Source: Apricaphanius iberus
Lineage: Eukaryota; Chordata; Actinopteri; Cyprinodontiformes; Aphaniidae
Length of the DNA stretch: 64,000 bases
Reading direction: 5' to 3'
Assembly (NCBI GenBank): GCA_028564705.1
Contig: JAPXFQ010001676.1
Span: 62,001-126,000, forward strand
Below the pieces are notes generated by a model, which was given only the letters and a program-made list of their open reading frames with translations, did no database searches and was not told the DNA's origin. Positions 58,186 to 64,000 of the stretch are shown here, one piece after another. Made by a program: the position numbers and the translations under genes. Numbering within the stretch: the stretch's first letter is position 1; each line of letters opens with the position of its first letter.

Positions 58186-58831
58186 AGCCTAGTTTATACT
58201 TCTCCATCTACCTTGAAACGGATAGACGCAATGGTATTATCTGTCATTGCAAGGGCTCTCCGTCACCTATGCAACAATGGACAGAGTAGAGCCAAATTTG
58301 AACTATCTATCTCCGTCAACTGAGAACATATGCCTGTGATCAGTCAGATCTGCCAGCCAGGGATCATCTCACCAGAACGTTGCTTCATAGTGGAATTAGT
58401 AGTCAATGCAGTGTTTGGTCACTACATGCTTTGTATTCAAACCACGTAGTTCATCTCAAATGTTATTTTGGTAATTTGTATCACAACGGGGTATAAACAA
58501 CTACAAAACAGACCGCTGTTTGTTTGCATACGTTGTATTCTACACGCTGCATTTCTAGTAAAACACTTTCCAGCTAAATCAAAATTACTTTCTGTCGTCC
58601 ATTTCTCCTTGATGGGGAATGTTTTCACAAGCTGAAGAAAATAAACTTGAGTTAACCAGAAACAACACTGCAATGGCAGGCAGACCCACCATAAAAAGTC
58701 TGCACCTCCTGCTGTCCGGGTGGGGAATTGCTTTGCAACAATGACACATAAACGGAGATCTATAAAATGTCTCTGTCAATACATCTGAGTCTGGGTACAA
58801 ACTTGCTGACGGAGAAGTATAAGCTGGGCTT
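58186..58831. mobile_element. Harbinger-like MITE, complete, TAA TSD
   Basis: TAA flanks at 58183-58185 and 58832-58834. The left end AGCCTAGTTTATACTTCTCC pairs with the right end, GGAGAAGTATAAGCTGGGCT (18 of 20). The 646-bp interior carries no transposase. A TWA target duplication and this end type fit the PIF/Harbinger superfamily. Same family as 60892 and 20805. Confidence 0.8.
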
Positions 58832-58834
58832 AAG

Positions 58835-60619
58835 AGTGTTCGTCACTTAACTTGATGTTGTCAAAGGGGTTTTCCTTTCTTGTGGAGATGATCAGGTCTT
58901 CTGTGTTTGGCATTCCTAAATTCACCAAGGCATACTTCTTTAGGTCTCAACGTACCAAACTTATAGACTGTACCTTTGTTAACACTCAGTACATTAAAAT
59001 GCGGATCTAAATGAAGTTTCTTTTGAGTAATCTGACTAAGGTCTTGTCCTCTGTTGAGAGCCGAGTCCTAGTTTACATGTCAATCAGAAAATCGAATTAT
59101 GAAATAAAGTATGTTCGACTCTACGAAGATAGATGGCAACATGCGCCCCTACATGTTAGCCTTATAGCGGTTAGCTTCCAGCGGCAATCAGGCAGTAAAC
59201 TGATGCTGGTGGGGGTGGAGCAGACGGCGTTAAAGCTTGATATGCACAGTCACAACAAATTGCCTCTTTGAAAGTGCAAACATGCAGTGATTGGCCACTT
59301 ACATTTGTCTTAGACGCCGTATGCCTCTTATAACACTATTGTTTATATTGCTGGGTCACATTTCCCCCTTTCTAACTTCCCGAGGGAGTGTCTGGTCTCA
59401 GAGTAGTCCGATTCTCAATCACATTATCCAGAAGAGAAGCCGAGCTTCTGAAACTCCAGTTTGGTTCGATTCCAGGTGGACTAAGGTGTATACATGCATT
59501 TTAAAAGTCTGGTTTCAGACGGACTAAGCAATATTTCAAATTTATCTTGCTGTATGTAAACGTACGGACCTTTGCAATTTCACAATTTTCCGTGGTTTTT
59601 TTGTATGCCTATGAGTGGTCTTTTTCATGTGGCTGAAGAGCCTCTTTGACTGGATGTTGTTGGGTAATGACAAAATCTGCCAAATCAAGAACCACGCCTG
59701 GAATAACCTCCAGAGCTTTTCCTTCTCTAATTGAATTTGAAATAATTAAATTATTTGCAACACGTCTCCATAAAACAGCTTTTGAGTCAACTGTCAAATC
59801 ACTTTCAGTCCCTTTAAAAAGTTGGTGTCAGATATGTAAATGCTGTAATTCTTAAAGGCACACACACATTTGAATATGCATGCGCTTGAATTAAAGCTGA
59901 AAGTCTGCTCTTTATGCACACATGCAATATATAAATCTAATCTGAATTCTTTTTTAGCAAACATGTAAAAGAGTAAACATTTCTTGACTTAACTGGACAT
60001 GTTTATAAAAGAAAACAGGTAGTTTTAAAGGTATTGGGTCTTTTATTTTGGCAACATATTTCGCCATGTTCTGATAAAAGATATTCCTGCAAATAACCTT
60101 GAATGGTAAATAACTTGAAGTTTTACAGTCTAGTTTTCCCAACCACTCTACGTACTTCTACAGTAGAGCCACATAAACCTAGCTTTGTTTTACCAGTCAG
60201 AGTGAAGCTGGTCAGAGATGTATTAGAAACATTTCCCATGATAAAGGATGATTGAAGTGGCTGCAGTATACTGTGGCGATGTGACTCCTCAGCAGGAACA
60301 GGGAAGCTAGCTGGACCAAGATGGAAAAGTGGATGTAGCTAAATACATGGGAAACAAAATGTAATAACAAAACCTATTTCAAGCAGCAAAAGACTTGAAG
60401 CTGGGGAAGAGATTCTTTTTTTCCAGCAGGACTACAGCCATAAACACATTAGAATGCTTTAGAGTAACTATGACAACTCACAGCTAAAATATAAATGAAA
60501 ATTGGTAATCTGTGGCAAAATAATCTTACACATTTCCAATCCAACCTAAGCTTGACCCATTCAAAAATGAGAAATTGCGGTCTCTACATGTTTAAATCAG
60601 GGAGAGATTTGCACCCATA
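58835..60619. other. Non-coding stretch, no gene recognised
   Basis: No exon or clear transposon end. Words such as GGTGGACTAAGGTGTATAC near 59474 recall the MITE type at 55808, but no complete element could be delimited. Confidence 0.45.
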
Positions 60620-62095
60620 TTTCCCGTGTCATATGTGGTTCTATATACGTTCTCAGAATGCAGGTTTACTGGTAGTTCCTAGGATTTCAAAAAGTAAAAT
60701 GGGAGGCTTCTTTTAGTTAGCAGGCCCTTCTCCTATGGAACCAGCTCCCAGTTTTAGTTCATTAGGCAGATACTCTATTATACTGTCTATTTTCAAGACA
60801 AGGCTCAACACATTCCTCTTTGATAAAGCTTATATTTAGAATGGCTTAGGTTATCGTGTGTTATTTCTGTAGTTATGCTGCTATAGGCTTAAGGCTAGTT
60901 TATGCTTCTCCGACTGCAAATTTGCACTCAGACGCAGACCTATTGACGCAGACGTTTTCTGTTTGTAGTACTCCACTTTTCCACTCCACTCTCTATTGTT
61001 TTTTCCAACGTGGCTCGACCACGACAGCAGGGCGTGCTAACTGTTCATGGCGTCTCTGCCTAGTATCACAGCGCAGTTTCTTTTTTTTTGTCTAGGCTTG
61101 TGAACATATTTCTTCCTCAAGGAGCAATGAACGACAGAAAGTAAGTTTTGATAGGCTGTAAAGCTTTTTACTAGAAGTGCAGCTCAATGAATACTCTAGA
61201 AACACATGGAAGCAAAACAAAGCTGCCTTTTTGTTGTTTTCCTACACTTCTTTGTGTTCAAAATCACCAAAAGAACAGATTAGATAGCATTTCCTTTTAA
61301 TATACAGCATGTAGTGGCCAAACGCTGCATTAACTACTGATTACAGCAACTATAGAGCCCCGTTCTGTGAAGCGATCTCTGGCTATTACAGAAACCGACC
61401 AAATACATACGCTATCCGTTGACGGAGATGGATAGTTAAAAATTGGGCCTCAACTCTGTGCATTCTTGCGTAGGGGATGAAGAGCCCTTGCATTGACGGA
61501 TAATAGCATTGTGTCAATCCGTCTCTATCAAAACCGAGAAGCATAAACTAGGCTTTAGACTGTTGGAGGACTTACTGCCTACTTTTCTTCATTCTGCTAC
61601 TTTACTCTTCTACTACTCCAGATATATTTTTTCTGATGTTATTGTGATTGTTAACCCAGTTTTCTCTGTTTTTTTTTCCCCATAGAAGCTCAACCCGGAC
61701 TGGTACCCCACTCAATCATAATGCCACCTGCTGGATGGGGAGCATTGGTCTAGATGATGCTCAAAGTGACAGAGTATCCTCGATGCTGTCTTTTTTCTGT
61801 CTTCGCAGACCCTTAGGCGGTCTCGGCAGATGACCACTTGTACTGAGCAAGGTTCTGCTGTTCACTACATGCTTGCTTAGTATGAGGGACTGCTGAGGAA
61901 TTGCTGTGGTTGGATCCGGGCACAACCTCACGTCGATGACTCAACGCAATCTGCTGGGATTCCTTACATAGAACACTTAACTGTTTGTAATGCTTGTGAA
62001 ATTGTATTGAAATGACTTTTGTTGTAAAGTACTTTGAGATGACATTTGTTGTGAATTGGCGCTATATAAATAAAAGTGAATTGAATTGAATATGG
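60620..62095 (+). mobile_element. L2-type LINE 3' end, split by a Harbinger-like MITE
   Basis: The plus-strand coding end is recognisable: SQNAGLLVVPRISKSKMGG (about 60650) and FKTRLNTFLFDKAYI (about 60795), the C-terminus of an L2-type ORF2. The 3' UTR continues through CTGCTATAGGCTTA, is interrupted by the MITE at 60892-61554, resumes at TTAGACTG and ends GGCGCTATATAAATAAAAGTG with TTGAA repeats. The rest of the LINE is missing (5'-truncated). Confidence 0.75.
60892..61554. mobile_element. Harbinger-like MITE, complete, TTA TSD
   Basis: TTA flanks at 60889-60891 and 61555-61557. Ends AGGCTAGTTTATGCTTCTCC and GAGAAGCATAAACTAGGCT are complementary except for a few bases. About 663 bp, no transposase. 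Removing it and one TTA restores a continuous L2 3' UTR, which confirms the borders. Confidence 0.85.
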
Positions 62096-62271
62096 TTCTT
62101 CAAACTATTGATTTAGGGGTATTACATATATGTGTGTGTCAAACGTAAAGATATTTCACTTCAAAATATTAATATTTACTTATAAAAAATACTTATATAT
62201 TCTCCTTAACTTCACAGTTGTGGTCTAGCTTGTGTTGCTCCATCACATAATATGGTTGTGAATACTTTTGC
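62096..62271. other. Short non-coding spacer
   Basis: AT-rich, nothing recognised. Confidence 0.4.
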
Positions 62272-63573
62272 AAAGTATTGTAGCTGTAATTAGTTATAGT
62301 TACAAATTACTTTTTTTCCAAATAGTAATTGAGTTAGTAACTCAGTTACTACACTGTTAAAGTAATTAGTTACTCAGCAAAGTCACTGTGGTGTTATTTC
62401 TGTAACAAAGTGACATTCTATAATATCTTTAAGGTGAAATGTTTTTATAACTGAATGACACCATATAGACAGTATTTTAGAACATTTGGTATTTTAACTT
62501 GACTCAATAAGATTGAAGCTGTATGCCGGAAAATAGAAAAAAATATACAAAAAGTAAATATTGGAAATACATAATCACACAATTTTCATTAACATCACAA
62601 CTAAGACAGACCACTGTGGGTAAAATGACACGAAGGGAAATATTTCCATTAAGTTGTGCAAATTTATATATAATATTGGACAGTAAACAGAGTACACACT
62701 ATCACACTGTCAAACTGGTTGTAGTAAGACATTTGAAGATTGATTAGGTGTCACCTGCAGTCACATTAACTAAAAGCTATAATGAAAAAATATATATTTT
62801 ACCGTAACATATTGTGATGTGAGGGGTGGCAATAGACCTGGCGAACTGATTCAGCTCAGGTGAGTGCAACAAATAGTGTGATTGGTGCTTTCTCTTCTTT
62901 CCACCAATCTCACCTGCTTTATTAAGTGTGACAACGGAATTTGCAGTCACCTGTGCTGAATCAGTTGTCCAGGTCAATCTCCACCCCCAAGATCACAATA
63001 TTAATAATCAATATTAGTGTATCATGTTACCCAGATGTCGAGCAACAATTTATCAATATCTTGGGGTCACTTTGTTGGTAGATCTCGCAGGTTTTTCCTG
63101 GGATACATGGAGATTTATTGAAAACCAAACCCACCACCTTCAGGAGCGAACTGTGATGCAGCCGCTTTATTAGCGCAGTTCTGGTTGAGACATTGGAGGG
63201 AGAGTCCCCTTTAATTAAACGAATATCCGCCTAATATCCAACTTAATACTAAGTTCACAACCAAGTTTCTTACAACATGCAGACAACAAGACGCTCAGAG
63301 TATCTGCCCACTCACCAAATCATCATCATATTTGCAGCGGCGTCATCATCACAGACACTTGGGCTCTCTCCCCACAGCTGAAGTGTGACTGTCAGAAAGC
63401 CTGACACTGCTGCACTTTATTCAACCATGTTATAGTAACACGGCACTTTACATCCCCAGTAACGATAATGCCGTTACAATGATAGGAAAAGTAATTAATT
63501 GGATTACTCCATTACCTAAAAATGTATGCCATTATTACCGCAGTCATGCCTAAACGCAGTTACTCCCAACACT
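62272..63573. mobile_element. hAT-like non-autonomous element with GTAACT-rich ends
   Basis: Reverse-complemented, the right end reads CAGTGTTGGGAGTAACTGCG, a common fish hAT-type terminus. The left side is rich in GTAATTAGTTA and GTTACTC words expected near the other end. The left border is not certain and no 8-bp duplication was found. A separate fold-back MITE lies inside. Confidence 0.5.
62809..63001. mobile_element. Fold-back MITE, long imperfect inverted repeats
   Basis: Arms of about 45 bp: ATATTGTGATGTGAGGGGTG and GAACTGATTCAGC on the left pair with GCTGAATCAGTTGTCCAGGT and ATCACAATAT on the right. About 193 bp in total, non-coding. Confidence 0.7.
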
Positions 63574-63932
63574 GGTTATCGTTACTAACATCTACTGATC
63601 ACTCCCCCGTTTAAAGCTAGATGGAATTTTATTCACTCATGTAACACCTTTACAGTTGTTTTTATATTTACTTTCACAACTACTTCAAAGAGTCTAAGCT
63701 GCTTGCTGAATCCTATTTTAGCTCTATCTTTTATCTGCTTCCTGTTACTTTGGGGATTCCTTGTTTATCAACCAATTCCTTAAATGATTGCTTCTTTTAT
63801 TTGAGCACATTTATGCTATTTCTTCTGTTGTTTTGTGTCAATGTAAAGATTTATAGGAATGGTAATCTGTATAAATAACAGAAAGGTTCTTTTCTCCAAT
63901 CACAATAGAAACCAGTAAGAACATATTATCTA
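63574..63932. other. Non-coding stretch, no feature recognised
   Basis: T-rich sequence without a recognisable gene or repeat end. Confidence 0.4.
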
Positions 63933-64000
63933 AGGGTGCATTCACATCCGCCCTGTTAAGTCTGCTTAAAATTAATTCTAGTGTGTTTGCCCAGAAAGTC
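63933..64000 (+). mobile_element. Left end of a MITE cut by the window edge
   Basis: CTAAGGGTGCATTCACATCC resembles the right end of 55808-56372 read in reverse (CTAAGGGTGTATTCAGACTT). The remainder lies outside the window. Confidence 0.5.

Overview
The window reads as AT-rich, non-coding DNA from a teleost fish. I find no host protein-coding exon, rRNA, tRNA, CRISPR array or operon. The fish assignment rests on the transposon content: several Tc1-like DNA transposons, a Rex3 (RTE) retrotransposon, an L2-clade LINE with an esterase-bearing ORF1, a restriction-endonuclease (R4/Rex6-like) LINE, a Penelope element with a GIY-YIG domain, a Tx1/L1-like LINE, an I/Nimb LINE with RNase H, a Gypsy integrase remnant, an endogenous retrovirus remnant and many MITEs. 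This mixture is typical of ray-finned fish. I cannot name the species.

Layout. 1-5.6 kb: unique sequence with microsatellites and a hAT MITE that carries a Tc1-like end. 5.6-11.3 kb: a decayed I/Nimb LINE, then an RTE LINE split by a complete Tc1-like element (7807-9380) and by a 1 kb unclassified insert, then two solo Tc1-like ends. 13.2-14.9 kb: a Tc1-like element inside a TTAA-flanked MITE. 15.3-16.8 kb: copy 1 of a long unclassified repeat. 17.5-19.2 kb: a third complete but dead Tc1-like element. 24.5-32.3 kb: a Rex3 copy (minus strand) split by a nearly intact 5.2 kb L2-clade LINE (26084-31264). 34.3-40.7 kb: copy 2 of the long repeat, split by a Tx1/L1-like LINE with a rearranged Penelope element at its 5' edge. 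40.7-43.7 kb: a retrovirus remnant with a gag-to-integrase deletion. 43.9-49 kb: a minus-strand R4-like LINE broken by MITEs. 49.8-64 kb: LINE tails, hAT and Harbinger-type MITEs, a Gypsy fragment and solo Tc1 ends.

How the parts relate. The genes present are transposon genes, and all are damaged except one: the L2 ORF1. The most informative content is the order of insertions, read from target-site duplications. These include TA for Tc1, TTAA for two MITEs, 8 bp for hAT, TAA/TTA for Harbinger-like MITEs, 6 bp for the L2 and 13 bp for the Penelope compound. I saw no undescribed functional system that I could defend. The best leads are the L2 ORF1-UGA-ORF2 arrangement in a single frame, the head-to-head Penelope insertion, the long unclassified repeat in two copies, the 1 kb insert at 9721, and a few unique segments that look like possible conserved non-coding elements.
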